The notes beneath the pieces are model-generated. The model had not been told where the DNA came from. It did not search any database and saw only the letters and a list, made by a program, of their open reading frames with translations. A DNA stretch of 64,000 bases, taken from the NCBI GenBank assembly GCA_900169235.1, contig FWCC01000137.1, positions 186,001 to 250,000 of the forward strand, given 5' to 3'. This document shows, piece by piece, positions 1 through 11,377 of the stretch (the stretch's first letter is position 1; each line of letters begins with the position of its first letter). Source of the DNA: Zarea fungicola. Lineage: Eukaryota; Ascomycota; Sordariomycetes; Hypocreales; Cordycipitaceae. The position numbers and the translations under genes are program-made.

Positions 1-1166
1 GTCACCGTTGAGATCGGAGAGTGTGCTCAGCAGGGTACCGCCGGTAGCCTTGGCAATACGTCTGAGATCCTCCTTCTTGCAGCGGCGGACACCCATGGCG
101 CCCCTCTCGATAAATGTCTTGAGTACTAGGTCGTCGATGCCCTTGGTGGTCAGGATAACGTTGGCGCCAGCCTTGAGAATCAAGTCGACACGCTCCAACA
201 CCATTCCGGATTCACGGGCACGGATCTGCTCGAGCTGCTGAGGATCGTCGACAAGAATCTGAACGCCAAGCTTCAGGCGCTCCTTTTGCAGGTTCATATC
301 GAGAATGGCAATCTTGGCGTCCTGGATATAGGTGGGCATGGCCTGGGAGGCGACGGTGCAGTTGAGAGCATAGCCCTTGATGAGCTGGGACTCGCGTACA
401 CCCTTGCCGTGGGCCTTGAGAATGTTGACAGCCTTGACAGGGTACTTGGCTTCGTTCTTGTGGTTTGTTGTCTTGACGGCAGTAATGGCATCGACAACCA
501 TGTCGGCGAAAAAGTCCGAGTCGGCGCCGATAATCTTGCTGGACATGGAGGTCTTGGCAATGTTGATGAGGGATTCGCGGCCGAGGTTCTCGACCTGGAT
601 GCTGACATTTTCCTGGAGGTATTTGACGGCTTCGCGGAGTGCAAGACGGTAGCCGGTGATAATGGTCGTGGGGTGTATGCGGTTCTTCATGAGCTCGTTG
701 CCGCGGCGCAGCAGCTCGGCGGCGATGAGGACGACGGAGGTTGTGCCGTCACCGACTTCCTTGTCTTGTTGTTGGGCGAGATCGACGAGGATTCTACCGG
801 CGGGGTCTTCGACGTCGAGAAGCTGGAGGATGGTGGCGCCGTCGTTTGTTACGGTGACGTCCTAGTTTGCGGTGAGCAGCGGTCACGGAAGGTGGAATAC
901 AAGGCAACTCACACCAATGTCGTCGACCATCATCTTGTCGAGACCACTAGGGCCAAAGGAGCTCTTGACGACATTTGCAATGGCTTGCGTGGCCAGGACT
1001 GTGAGGACAAGGGCAGTTAGCATGGGATGGGTATCCAGCAGTGCAAGGATAGACGGCGAGGAGTCAGTAGAGGCGTACCGTTTTGGTCACGAATGTCCGA
1101 ACCGGAAATCTTCTGGCCACCCAGGAAAAGGGTGCCGTTCCTCGGCTGCTCAAACATGGACGCCAT
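1..1166 (-). CDS. CCT1: T-complex protein 1 subunit alpha (CCT1), partial
   Basis: Group II chaperonin subunit of the cytosolic TRiC/CCT ring, which folds actin, tubulin and other proteins using ATP. Seen: exon 1 at 1079-1166 (start [11 protein letters not shown]), exon 2 at 913-998 and exon 3 from 861 to the window edge, with GT-AG introns of 80 and 51 nt. The text gives about 345 N-terminal residues of a family normally near 560, so the C-terminal third lies outside. Motifs: [22 protein letters not shown] (from residue 59) and the ATP-site GDGTTS (residues 95-100), then the start of the apical domain. The sequence around [17 protein letters not shown] and [10 protein letters not shown] fits the alpha subunit better than other CCT subunits (family knowledge). 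It is head-to-head with prolyl-tRNA synthetase. The reading frame is open to base 1 with no lesion. Confidence 0.93.
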
Positions 1167-1948
1167 TTCTGCAGCGGTGTGTGAGGGCGCGGCTAGTTGG
1201 CGGAAGGGGAGGTATGGTGATGCTTGTTGAAATGGAGTTTCTGCCTGCCTGGTGCTTGGCCGCTATAATTTACCACGAGCTTCCACAGTGGACCATGTTG
1301 CCCCTCGAAGCTTTTTTTGGCGGGTGGGAGAGTAGCTCGGAAGAAGAGATTGTCCAGCTCCGGGCTGGACTGGGTAGTTGAGTTACAGGGCATGTTCTAG
1401 TGGACGGTGGTGGACGGCGGACGGTGGTACCAGTAGCGCAACTGCCCAGCGTTGTCGCTGTTATTTTCAGCGGCACAGCGGCACAGCGCGGGCCATGCCT
1501 TTAGTACAGGTAGCGGTAGGCTGCCCGCTATTAGGTACCTATCGCCAATTGAAGCCCTGATTGGCCAGGGCTCCGATAACCTGAAAATTGGTCTCTTGCC
1601 CCTCCGAACGAGGCGCGCGGGGCAGGGTCTCGTCCCCTCCACCATCCACCACTTGTGGCCACCACCAAAAGAAAAGGTTCGTGGTCACACCCCGACTTGA
1701 CCAGCCCAGGCCAATCTCGCCCACCCTCCTTGTCTCGCTTTTCCTAGTGACTCAGACGACGCAAACGCTTCTCCTCCTCTGTGCTGCCATTAAAAGACGG
1801 GCGAGATTCGTCTCAGTGCAAGAATTTTTATAATTTGTACTTATACCAGCAGTACGTAAAACTTCAAGTACCCCGCCCTCCTCCAGCCCAATACCAACAT
1901 TTTCATCAAGCTCCACCAACCTTGCCCGTTTGCCTCCAATCCGCCACC
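1167..1948. promoter_or_regulatory. Divergent promoter region CCT1 / prolyl-tRNA synthetase
   Basis: This 782-bp region separates the divergent start codons of the chaperonin and tRNA-synthetase genes, so it must hold both 5' UTRs and promoters. The ProRS start at 1949 sits in a strong GCCACCATGG Kozak context. I see pyrimidine-rich tracts near 1690-1790 but no TATA box I would defend. No further gene is visible. Confidence 0.6.
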
Positions 1949-3688
1949 ATGGAAGGCGTCACAGAAACTTCAAAGAGCGCCTTGAAGAAGGCCGAGAAGC
2001 AGGCCAAGTTTGCTGCCGAAAAGGCTGCCAAGGCTGCAAAGAATGCCGCCAAGCAGACCAACGTTGCTGTCGTCGGTGGCAAGAAGGCCGACGACATCAT
2101 TGGCATCACCGTCACCAAGGCCGACAACTTCCCCCAATGGTACCAGGAGGTCGTCCTCAAGGCCGAGATGGTGGAGTACTACCAGGAAATTTCGGGCTTC
2201 TTTGTTCTCCGCCCCATCTCCATGTACATCTGGAGTGCCATTCGCAAGTGGTTCCAGGAGCGCATCGAGAACCTCGGCGTCGAGGAAGCCAGCTTCCCCA
2301 TGTTCCTGTCTGCCAAGTCTCTCGAGAAGGAAAAAGACCATGTTGAGGGTTTCGCCCCCGAGCTGGCCTGGGTTACCAAGGCGTAAGTCACCAACACCAC
2401 ATGTGTCCCAGGCGCAAAATCACATACTAACATCCGAGCGCAAAGTGGTGACAAGGATCTCGAGGTCCCTGTCGCCGTTCGTCCCACCTCCGAAGCCGTC
2501 ATGTACCCTTACTACTCGAAATGGATCCGAAGCCACCGCGATCTCCCCCTGCGACTGAACCAATGGAACTCGGTCGTCCGATGGGAGGCCAAGCAGACCA
2601 CCCCCTTCCTGCGCACTCGCGAATTCCTCTGGCAGGAGGGTCACACCGCCCACTTGACCGAAGAGCTTGCCGGTGTCGAGGTTCTCCAGATCCTCGACTG
2701 GTACGCTGGCGTCTACGAGGAGCTGCTCGCCGTTCCCGTCGTCAAGGGCCGCAAGACGGAGAATGAAAAGTTTGCTGGTGGCTACTACACCACCACTGTT
2801 GAAGGCTACATCCCCTCCAACGGCCGTGGCATCCAGGGTGCCACCTCCCACTGCCTGGGCCAGAACTTTAGCAAGATGTTTGACATTACCGTCGAGGACC
2901 CCGCCAACAAGGGAAGCCACATCCACGTCTGGCAGAACTCTTGGGGTCTGTCCACCCGTGTCATTGGTGTCATGGTCATGGTCCACGGTGACGACAAGGG
3001 TCTTGTGCTCCCTCCCCGCATCGCCAAGCTCCAGACCATCCTCATTCCCGTCGGAATCAACAAGAGCACCAGCCCCGAGGCCCGCAAGCAGCACGAGGAG
3101 CAGATGCTCGACATTCAGAGCACTCTCAAGAAGGCTGGTGTCCGCATCGATGTTGATCTCCGCGAAGGCTACACCCCTGCCTGGAAGTTTAACGATTGGG
3201 AGCTCAAGGGTGTTCCTCTGCGCATCGAGTTTGGCCCCAAGGATGCTGCCAACAACGTAGTCTCGTTTGCTCGCCGCGACACTGGTGAGAAGGGCACCAT
3301 TTCTCTGGATGACCTTGCCACCAAGGTCCCCGAGCTTCTTGAGACTATCCAAAAGGACATGTTCGGCAAGGCTGACAAGGCATTCCGCGAGCACCGTCTG
3401 CAAATCACCAACTGGGACGAGGTCCTCCCCGCCCTCGACAACAAGAACGTCCTGCTCATCCCCTTCTGCGGCGGTGTGAAGTGCGAGGAGCGCATCAAGG
3501 AGCTCACCACGCGCGTGGACGAGCAGCCTGATGTTCCCGAGGGCCAAAAGGCTCCCACCATGGGCATGAAGTCTCTCTGCATTCCTTTCGAGCAGCCTGC
3601 TGGCGTCGTGGCCGGTGAGACTGACTGCCTCAACCCTGAATGCAAGGCCAAGGCGGACAAGTGGACCATGTTTGGTCGCAGCTACTAA
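1949..3688 (+). CDS. Prolyl-tRNA synthetase, cytoplasmic (eukaryote/archaeal type)
   Basis: Class II aminoacyl-tRNA synthetase that charges tRNA-Pro with proline in the cytosol. Two exons, 1949-2382 and 2446-3688, with a 63-nt GT-AG intron carrying a TACTAAC branch site; 558 aa. A Lys/Ala-rich helical N-terminal extension covers residues 8-40. The catalytic core shows RPTSE (157-161), motif 2 RTREFLWQEGHTAH (201-214) and a motif 3 segment with GLSTRVIG. The anticodon-binding domain follows, then a C-terminal zinc-type domain with paired cysteines (FCGGVKC, CLNPEC) and the typical terminal tyrosine (FGRSY). This layout matches the free-standing eukaryotic ProRS, not the bacterial type with an editing insertion. 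It has a GC-rich codon bias and is intact. It is divergent from CCT1 and tail-to-tail with the LYC1-like gene. Confidence 0.95.
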
Positions 3689-4089
3689 ACTGAGCAAGCA
3701 ATTTTTGATTGCAATGCTGAAAAAGCGAAATTATGAGGTGAGGCTGGGGCTGTTTATATGAAGGATATTGAAAGGATATTCAAGTACGGCGACGTGCATG
3801 GTTGGGATCATTTGGAGTACGGAGAGGGGAAGGACACAGCACTTGCACATGTATTGGCGGCGTTTGCTTAATTATATTTTTCCCTTTTGCCCGCATTAGA
3901 ATTTACATGGCATGATAGAGTGCGGAAAATGAAAATACACGATCTGATGAGACATTTTGTAGTTTGGACAAGTCTATAGGGAAAGAAAAGTCTATAATCT
4001 ATATACCCTGACGGTGACATTGTATTTACTTCTTTATGATGAGAATTCCTGCGTAATGGCATCCAAAAATGGCTCTGTTGCAGGTCGTT
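3689..4089. other. Convergent 3' UTR region
   Basis: This 401-bp AT-richer stretch lies between the stop codons of the convergent ProRS and LYC1-like genes. It presumably holds both 3' UTRs and poly(A) sites. No coding signal is seen. Confidence 0.5.
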
Positions 4090-5286
4090 TTAGCACCACT
4101 CAAACTTTTCGTTTGCTACCCATTCGACATTCTCAACAGACCCGGGACCGAACCAGCGCAAGCTGGCGAGATTGTCGCTGTCGCGCTCAACCACCTTGCC
4201 CTGCAGCCGCGGCAGCCTCTCCCTGAACGCGGCGAGCACCCGCGCGGACGGGCTCCAAATCTCAATCGTCCTGCACTGCACGTCCGCCGCCTCGCGCTGC
4301 GCGACGGCCATGATGCCCTCGAGCGCGGCCGTGAGCTCCTCGTCAGACGTGGCGGCCTCGTCCTCGACGACGAGGCGCAGAAAGTGCAGCACAGTGTACA
4401 CGGGGTGGCCCTCGGCGCCGCCATACAGCTTCCGCGCCCAAAGACCCCATACGCGACGCTTCTCACCGCCGCCAGCACCATTGACAGGTGGCGGCGTGTA
4501 CAAGGCTCCGCGGACACTGGGCGTGCGGCCGTGAAAGTGCCGCAGCATGTGGTCCTCGCGGCGGTACTGCCACTCCAGCGTGTTGAAGTCTGGTAGAATG
4601 GCCGCGCGAAACGTGCCGCCTTGCTCGAGAGGTTTGGCGAGCTGTGCACGGAGAAGCTGCTCATCGCGGGCCGTCAGGGCCGGGAGATGCGAGTCGTGAA
4701 TCTCTGTAATGTTGTTGCTGCTGCTACCTGGCGGCGCTGCCGTCGTTTCGGCAGCGGGAAACTCAATGTGCGTGTTGCCCATGGGCATCCACTGGCTCTT
4801 GGCGTAAAACTTGGGTCCAATGTCGGAGAAGAGCACCGAGAAGCCTGCCGCGCCGGGCTGGCTCTCCTGCTGCCGCGCAAGCTCCGCGCCCAGCAGCGCC
4901 ATCATCCTGCCCGCGTAGCCCCGGGAGCGGTACGCCGGCGAGGTGAAGACGCTCGCGACGCCGTGGGCCGTGACGTCTGTGACGACACCCTCCGGGTCGG
5001 CAACTATGGCGCGCTTCTTGAGCGTCTCGCAGCTGGAGAGTATGGGACGGGGCGCCACGCCTCCGGATGATGATGAGGAGGAGTCCGTGAGGATCCACGG
5101 CGTCAGGCCGCCGTCCCGGGCGAGGGGCGAGGCGAGAAGGCACTCCTCGCGACCAATGTACTGCTCCAGCGTGAGGCCGTGACCCCAAGGCGGGTGCGTG
5201 GCGGTCCAGGCTTGCCGGTGCTCGTCGGCGCTGGCAATGTCGAGAACGACAGAGGGGTCGTCTACGTGGGGGAGCTGTGAGGTCAT
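4090..5286 (-). CDS. LYC1: LYC1-like N-acetyltransferase (GNAT; putative lysine N6-acetyltransferase)
   Basis: Single-exon, 398-aa protein. Yeast LYC1 acetylates the epsilon-amine of lysine as the first step of lysine catabolism (family knowledge); the same substrate here is inferred. The GNAT acetyl-CoA site is visible about residues 105-135 as GVASVFTSPAYRSRGYAG, matching motif A (R/Q-x-x-G-x-A/G). The second half is the LYC1-specific C-terminal domain, ending with the characteristic NEKFEWC. A Ser-rich loop (residues 69-74) and a Pro/Ser loop near 185 are low-complexity insertions. The first ATG gives a normal-length protein. It is convergent with ProRS and has a long empty upstream region. 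An amino-acid acetyltransferase of another specificity cannot be excluded. Confidence 0.85.
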   Translation of the reverse strand: MTSQLPHVDDPSVVLDIASADEHRQAWTATHPPWGHGLTLEQYIGREECLLASPLARDGGLTPWILTDSSSSSSGGVAPRPILSSCETLKKRAIVADPEGVVTDVTAHGVASVFTSPAYRSRGYAGRMMALLGAELARQQESQPGAAGFSVLFSDIGPKFYAKSQWMPMGNTHIEFPAAETTAAPPGSSSNNITEIHDSHLPALTARDEQLLRAQLAKPLEQGGTFRAAILPDFNTLEWQYRREDHMLRHFHGRTPSVRGALYTPPPVNGAGGGEKRRVWGLWARKLYGGAEGHPVYTVLHFLRLVVEDEAATSDEELTAALEGIMAVAQREAADVQCRTIEIWSPSARVLAAFRERLPRLQGKVVERDSDNLASLRWFGPGSVENVEWVANEKFEWC

Positions 5287-8200
5287 TATGGAGGGCTAGA
5301 TGCTATGAGTGTCTTGAAGTCGAAATAGCAGCTGGACAAGGGAAGATGCCACTGAGATGTCAAGGGCCAAGTCAAGTCGAATTGGTCAATTGAAGCCGGC
5401 TGTCTGGCTCTTGGCATGGGGTTTGCACAATTGGTTGGTGGTTGATGCATAGACAAGGCGCCCGGGTGAGCATAGAATCTTGAATCCGCTGCGGAGCATC
5501 TTTTGGAGGCGTTCTGGGTCCGCCGCGCTTCCCCGATGCGATTTCGGAAATCTTGTACGTAACTTGTACTACTACTCACAGAATATATCAATGAGTCAGT
5601 TGAGATGTAACATTAGTTTAAAATTACAATTGTAGACTACACGCCTCGTCATTGACAATCCACCCTGGTGCATTCCGAGTCACAGGTCTGCGTTGCATCT
5701 TGTTGTCCATACCTAGTAATTAGACACTTCTGCATTTTAGCAGTGCACTAGACACATCAACCACTTCTGGGCCTAATAAGGGTGCATGCTTAGCCTAGTT
5801 TATTGCCTTGTCGGCAACGCCCTCCGAGAAACAAGGCGACTCCGCCACGGCGAGCTGAGAATGGCTTAGACCTGTGCTGCTCTTATGTGTGCCTTTATGT
5901 GATGGTCTTCCCTTGACAGGTGTTCCAGAAATAGATAATAATAGTGTGGCACTGAATGATAGATGTGATGATATAATCTTTTGACTTTTACATTATTTAG
6001 CCGCGCTTAACATCACTCCAATGTCGTCCGCGGACGCCGGGCCAGAAATCGCGCCGATGTGCGAGATGTAATCCTACACCGGCTTGGCATTGCAAAGCCT
6101 TGCCTTGTTTGTGAGTGGTAGAATATTATCTGAATTGTGAATAAAATAGTAGCGAGGCTGCAACGCCCGAATGCAGAGGGTAGTCGTACGAGGGGTTCCG
6201 GAAACAACGGGAGAACAGTTCACGAGGCTCGATGACTGTGTGGCTGAACCGGGTGAAGAAACAGTCAGAAGAGACAACACGCAAACCTCAGTCCAATATA
6301 CCCAAGAAAAAGAAATTTCTTCCATGGAATGTTAGTGTACTAAGGACAGCCAGCGCCACCAAGTGCGGTCCATTCCATGTCACGATGGGGTTTATTTTAT
6401 CCCAATCGTAATAGGTAATCTACATCTTGTGCACATCACTGGGACTTTGATTGAGATTGCATCTCGTGGCGGCCGGAGCATGCTTGTTCTCCGTGCAATA
6501 TAAACAGAGCGTCACACCCTCTGAGCGACGATCCAACGAGGTAATACGTCCCGGTAATTTGCATCGTGGTTGCATAATTTCCTCAAAATGAGGCTGCTGC
6601 GACTGCCATCCGAGACACTTGTTACCAAAATAAGTCTATTTTCGGGAGGGGTGTGAATGCGGTAGACATCTTGACATCCTCGGAAAAGAATGAGGATGTC
6701 TTTGTATCATTTCTCGACGACCCCACATCCCTGAAAGTGAATGAAGATGAAGTAAAAATATCAAACGCCTGGATAATTGAGCCTCGCGATGACTCTATGG
6801 ATGTAGATTGTTCGGCCGAATTATACTGTTGCCGGCCGGTCCATGGCAGCCTAGACCCTGCCGCTTTGAACCACTCCCCTTGTTTATAGTTTGGGACCTA
6901 GCGTGACCGTTGCCTTCCTGGTGCTAGTGGGGTTTGGCGTGCTCGAATGGATATCTCAACCCGACTTGAATGTCGGCGTATAGCAAGCAAAGCATTCAAG
7001 TCTCACTTGCCATATCACAAGGGGACCAAGGGAAACAGGAAAGGCAGACAAGTCTGGTACTAAATTTTCCGATTCTATCGAATGGCATATCATGTATTTT
7101 CTCTCACCATTGCCGCCTTGAAGCAATCACCCAGCGTTGACCCTCCATGGCGATTGAACCCATCTGAACCCACCGGCGTCGGTGCTTGGCGGAGCTCCGT
7201 CCGATCTGAACCCACCTGGCCGGTCCTGCGCGTTGCTATCAATCCACCAAAACGAACAGGGGGAGGGGACTAGGCGTGTTTAATTGATCGTGGTCCGGGA
7301 TTATATCATCCAGTCGCATCGTTGATTCAATTCATCATCTGGTCCTAGCGTACGTACGGAGTAACCCTTTCTGGCTGGTTTATACACACAGACAAGCCAA
7401 CCCTTGCTTGTCAAGAGACTGCGCCTTGCCTCCGCTCCGCCAACGGAGGACTTTCCGCTGCTTCGTATCCAATGAATTTGCTAGCTTTCCTCATTAGCGA
7501 GGCGTAGATTTGACTGAAGAAGCTTGGCCCAACTGCCGAGGCTAGCTAATTCAAGCACACCGAAACCAGGGGACTACTAATTATGTGTCTTGGGCTTTCC
7601 CGGGTTCATCCTCTCCTGGGCGTTTCTCCTCCCTACAGATTGGCCCCCAGGTTGGGCCAGAAATCTGGGCCGCGCCGCCATGTGTCTCTCCCAGAACGCG
7701 CTAAGACATGAAGGTTCCCCCGTCGGCCGACTCCCCCGCCGCGCGCCCGTGAGCGTGAGGTTATATACTTTTCATCAGGTTGACAATAATGTTTAGCAGA
7801 AAGATACTCAAACAGTGCTAGTCGCCAACACGTTGTCCGCCTATGCTGCAACCTCATGGCTTTGAGACAACAGCCACCGCATACAAGAAACCGACAGCAT
7901 GCTACCTCGTCGGACCGATCTCTTTCCCGCCACAAGGCAGATTTGGGAAAGAGACGGAGACAAAATAAATTAATTACGGCGTATTCAATATCCTTTAGCA
8001 AACTCCAAGCTAATCGAATGCTCCCAGCACAAATGCGTCTTGCAGGCGGTGTGGGGAGGAGGAGCGCGGCTACACTCACGCTTGGGCCATTATTTGCTGC
8101 GTCGTAAGGGCACTGAGGCTTCGATTTGCGGCCTCCCGCAAGGCAGACGTTTCTCGACTAGGCTCCCCAGCTCAGTATATCCTTTGATACACAACCTTTT

Positions 8201-9306
8201 TTGATTCAGTGTTGTTGATTAGGCACCATAGCCAAGGCTTGTTGATGTGTCTCGTCCTGGGGCAAGGCGTCTGCCGAGGGAGCAACGTCTGCCTAGTTGA
8301 GACGAGGGTTGCACAGACGTCACGTCGCAGACCAGTAATGTGACAAGAGTTGACGAACAGTAGATATTTAAACCCGCATAGCTGCAGGAAAGTAATACTG
8401 CATAGGGCTGATTAGGCATCTATAATCTGATCCTTCTATAACCCGACCAGTCGGGTGTTTTCTACAATTCGCCGTAAAAAGGAATGCTTCAAAAGATGGA
8501 GAAGCTGATGCGTATTGTCTCGACTCCAGCGCGCAGCCTAGCGACAGCCGAACATCACGTATGAGAGATCCTTAGGCCACACCGGTACGGCCGACCTTCA
8601 GCCCCGGTCCCCCCCCTCCCCCTGCAGGGCTCTTTTAGTAGGCAGCACCTTAAACCCTTTTTGTAGCCATTTTAAGTTGGACCCCTAATCCACTTTGAGT
8701 GGTCAAACTAAACTACAAGAAAAACAGACATGAAGATAAACTAAGATGGCTATGGACTCGCGTGTGAGCTGGCCCTCAGCCTCAACTAGTAGGGGCGGGG
8801 CTTTGGACCAATGATACTTGTAAAGGTTTGACACACCCTCGAGGCTTCCATTCCACGCCCAAATGTCTTTCCTTGTCCCATGTTTCTGCCATGTGTATCT
8901 ACCCAGCTAGTGACTCAGCCTATTCCACCCCATAACCGACTACTTACATGGGCTGCCAATGCTACCTCGTCCTAGGCTTCTGCCCATCCCCCACTATCGC
9001 CCGAAGGCCGTCGTCTATTCTTGCTCTCCCTTCTCAGCCTTGGCCTTGACAAGTCTAGTACGATCCAGGCAATTTTGGGGGTTTCGGGTTTCGGACGCTC
9101 TCCGTCTGGACCCGGCTTAACGGGCAGGGTGGCCGATTGTATATAATATCCTAGTGCGCCATCCTCACCTGTGCCGAACTACTGGGACGCGCTGCTCATC
9201 CATCTTGTACAAATAGCACCTTCTCAGATCGGGCCATCTAGGTCTCCAATTATCCATTACAATTCAATGCTATTATCGATTTCAATATATTTTTCACAAT
9301 CTCTAG
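5287..9306. other. 4-kb gene-poor region upstream of LYC1-like and zinc-cluster genes
   Basis: No convincing gene was found on either strand; open frames are short, without domain-like text or paired splice sites. It contains GC-rich patches and a C-run around 8610-8625, and a pyrimidine-rich leader near 9200-9300 that probably belongs to the zinc-cluster gene at 9307. A long regulatory upstream region or decayed sequence are both possible. Confidence 0.4.
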
Positions 9307-10719
9307 ATGGCTTCCACTGAAAAGAAGCGCCTTTCCCTGCCCTTCGGGGCCGTCCCCAAGTACGTTCCCCTGCGATAACGACAGGCTTGTGGCGCCGATC
9401 AATTTCTAATTCTGTAACAGTAAACCGTTTGAGGGAATTCTCATGACAAGCTTTGCTCTCCCTGAGCGCCCGAGAAGCAAACGCGCCAGGTACCCCAAGG
9501 TTCGCACCGGGTGTATTTCGTGTAAGTGAATCGGCAACCCCCTAATGCCCTAGACATCATGTACTAACAGCCTCTATAGGCAAGTAAGACATACCAACTG
9601 CCAATTTTTATCTGTTATTGAATGCTGCTAACAATACATAGGAAGCGCCATGTCAAATGTGACGAGGCAAAGCCCAGCTGCAATCGATGCCTCAAGTGGT
9701 CAGGGGCCTGTGGCGGCTATGAGCCGTCTCGGAGCAACTCCTGCCCTCCCAAGAGCACCGTGGCCGGCCGCAGAGGGAGCAAGTCTCCAAAATCCAGACT
9801 TGTCAAGATGTTCGAGCCGACGAGCCCAGTCCCCACCACGAGCGACGAGAGCGTCGTCACCCCTTCAGTCACTACCAGCGAGCCCGCCACGCCGCCCGCC
9901 TGGTTCCCGCCCTACCAATCACTCGACGACTTTACCGAAGACTACAATAACTGCTACACCTTTGGAAGTCTGGGCACGGTGGAACTATCGGGGATGAGCA
10001 CACCGAGCAACTCTGGCACCAGCAGCGGCAGCAGCGGCAGCAGCGGCGGCGGCGGCGGCGGTGGTGCCGAACTTGGCGTCCTCGACGCTGCCTTCTGGAC
10101 AGACACGGTGCCGCACCTGGTGCGCGAGAATCTCGCCATACGCTACGCAAACATGGCGGTGCACATTCTCATCCTCGCCAAGCGGCCGGAGCTCATCTCG
10201 CCCGACTCTGCCGAGGCGGGGATAGACCACTACAGCCTCGCGCTGGCGCACTACGGGCTGGCCATCAAGGAGATGCGACACTCGGGTGAGATGCGCGGCG
10301 GCGTCCGCGCGGCGGTGCTGTGCTCCATGCTCTTTGTCGTGTTTGAGGCGCTCAACGGCGACAGGGAAGCGGCCGAGGCCCATCTCTTGTGCGGGCAGCG
10401 CATGCTCGACGAGCTCCAGCAGCAGCAGCGGCAGCCCCCCGGCGGCATCCCTGCGTCGTCTGGTACTGGGAGCCTCCGCAAGGAGCTGCGCAACTTGCTG
10501 CGGTATATTCTGCTGCAGGTCCGCATGGGAGGCGTGGAGTATGGCAAGACGGAATTCGATACGCTCTGCGCAGAGTACCTCGAAGACTATGTCGCCGAGG
10601 AGTCGTACGATGCCTCGCCGGGATATGGTACGCCGCAAGGTCCTGCTCTATCGATGGTGTGGCCGCAGGATAACAGCTCGCTCCCGGAGATTGTAATGGA
10701 TGACTTTATTGTTTGGTAA
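9307..10719 (+). CDS. Zn(II)2Cys6 transcription factor with 4-nt microexon
   Basis: Fungal C6 zinc-cluster DNA-binding regulator, 411 aa in four exons: 9307-9359, 9421-9521, 9580-9583 (only GCAA) and 9642-10719. Introns have CTAAC-type branch sites. Joining these gives the cluster with C49, C52, C59, C66, C69 and C76 in Cx2Cx6Cx6Cx2Cx6C spacing (TGCISCKKRHVKCDE and PSCNRC). The codons for C52 and K53 are split across the microexon. A basic stretch (RPRSKRARYPK) precedes the cluster. A Ser/Thr/Pro-rich linker follows, then a Gly/Ser low-complexity tract (about residues 179-197), and a region resembling the C-terminal part of fungal-specific factor domains with Gln repeats. The start was chosen because only it connects through in-phase splices to the cluster. 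Target genes are unknown. Confidence 0.88.
10005..10065 (+). repeat. AGC/GGC trinucleotide tract coding Ser/Gly
   Basis: An imperfect AGC then GGC microsatellite lies inside the zinc-cluster gene. It encodes a Ser-Gly stretch ending in seven or so glycines, and is in frame and prone to length change. Confidence 0.7.
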
Positions 10720-11377
10720 AAAGATATGAATTGTATGATGTATGGTATTAACGGATTTGATTTTCAACGGCTGCTTGGTTGGATGGCCAAGAATGGATAG
10801 ATGGATTCGGCGTATTTTTGAACAATTACACGGGGAAGGCTCTACTCTGATTATAATGTCACAATATAAATATATGATATGATGAATGAAGAAACAATTC
10901 ACAATAATATTGCCTGAAGCCCCTCTGCTGCGCTGTGCTGCTCACTAACACTTGCAGGCAGCTACCAGCACCTGAAAAGCCCCCTCACTATTTCTATTAC
11001 GGACTCTTAGATCTATAGTGTTTGTAATGACTTAGTTGCTACTATAATTCTTGAACGAATAATGTACTTTAGATTTGGGCCAGAATCTGGCTTAACCAAC
11101 CAGCGAGGATGTATGGCAGTTCCTAGGTATCGACGCGCCCATGCGCCAATTTGTAATGACTTTGGCAAATTAATTTGCCAATTTACTCTCAAGTGATGTC
11201 AACTATATGTTTATACTATTTTAAACATCCATGACACTTTATAAATTTCCCATTTTCCAATAGCGAGACGCGATCATGGAGCCCACTTAGTGGCGGCCGA
11301 GCAGGTGGAGGGGCAGCTCCGAGTCAACGACCCGCGTCAAGCTGCTCCAACAATCCAACACCACAACTCTCAGCAAA
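10720..11377. other. Intergenic region before Psf2
   Basis: This 658-bp AT-rich stretch lies between the zinc-cluster gene and the Psf2 start. It holds the 3' UTR of one and the promoter of the other. No gene is seen. Confidence 0.45.

Noticed and set aside
286..1020. Long plus-strand frame of 244 codons
   Set aside because: Antisense shadow of CCT1 exon 3; the minus strand has unmistakable chaperonin motifs.
2420..3697. Minus-strand frame of 425 codons
   Set aside because: Shadow of prolyl-tRNA synthetase caused by GC-rich codon bias.
8441..8456. ACCCGAC/GTCGGGT palindrome followed by TTTT, like a bacterial terminator
   Set aside because: Two-base loop, no gene upstream, and rho-independent termination is not expected in a fungal nuclear genome.
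9985..10638. Minus-strand frame of 217 codons with poly-Ala
   Set aside because: Antisense of the zinc-cluster gene's Ser/Gly tract; no independent signal.
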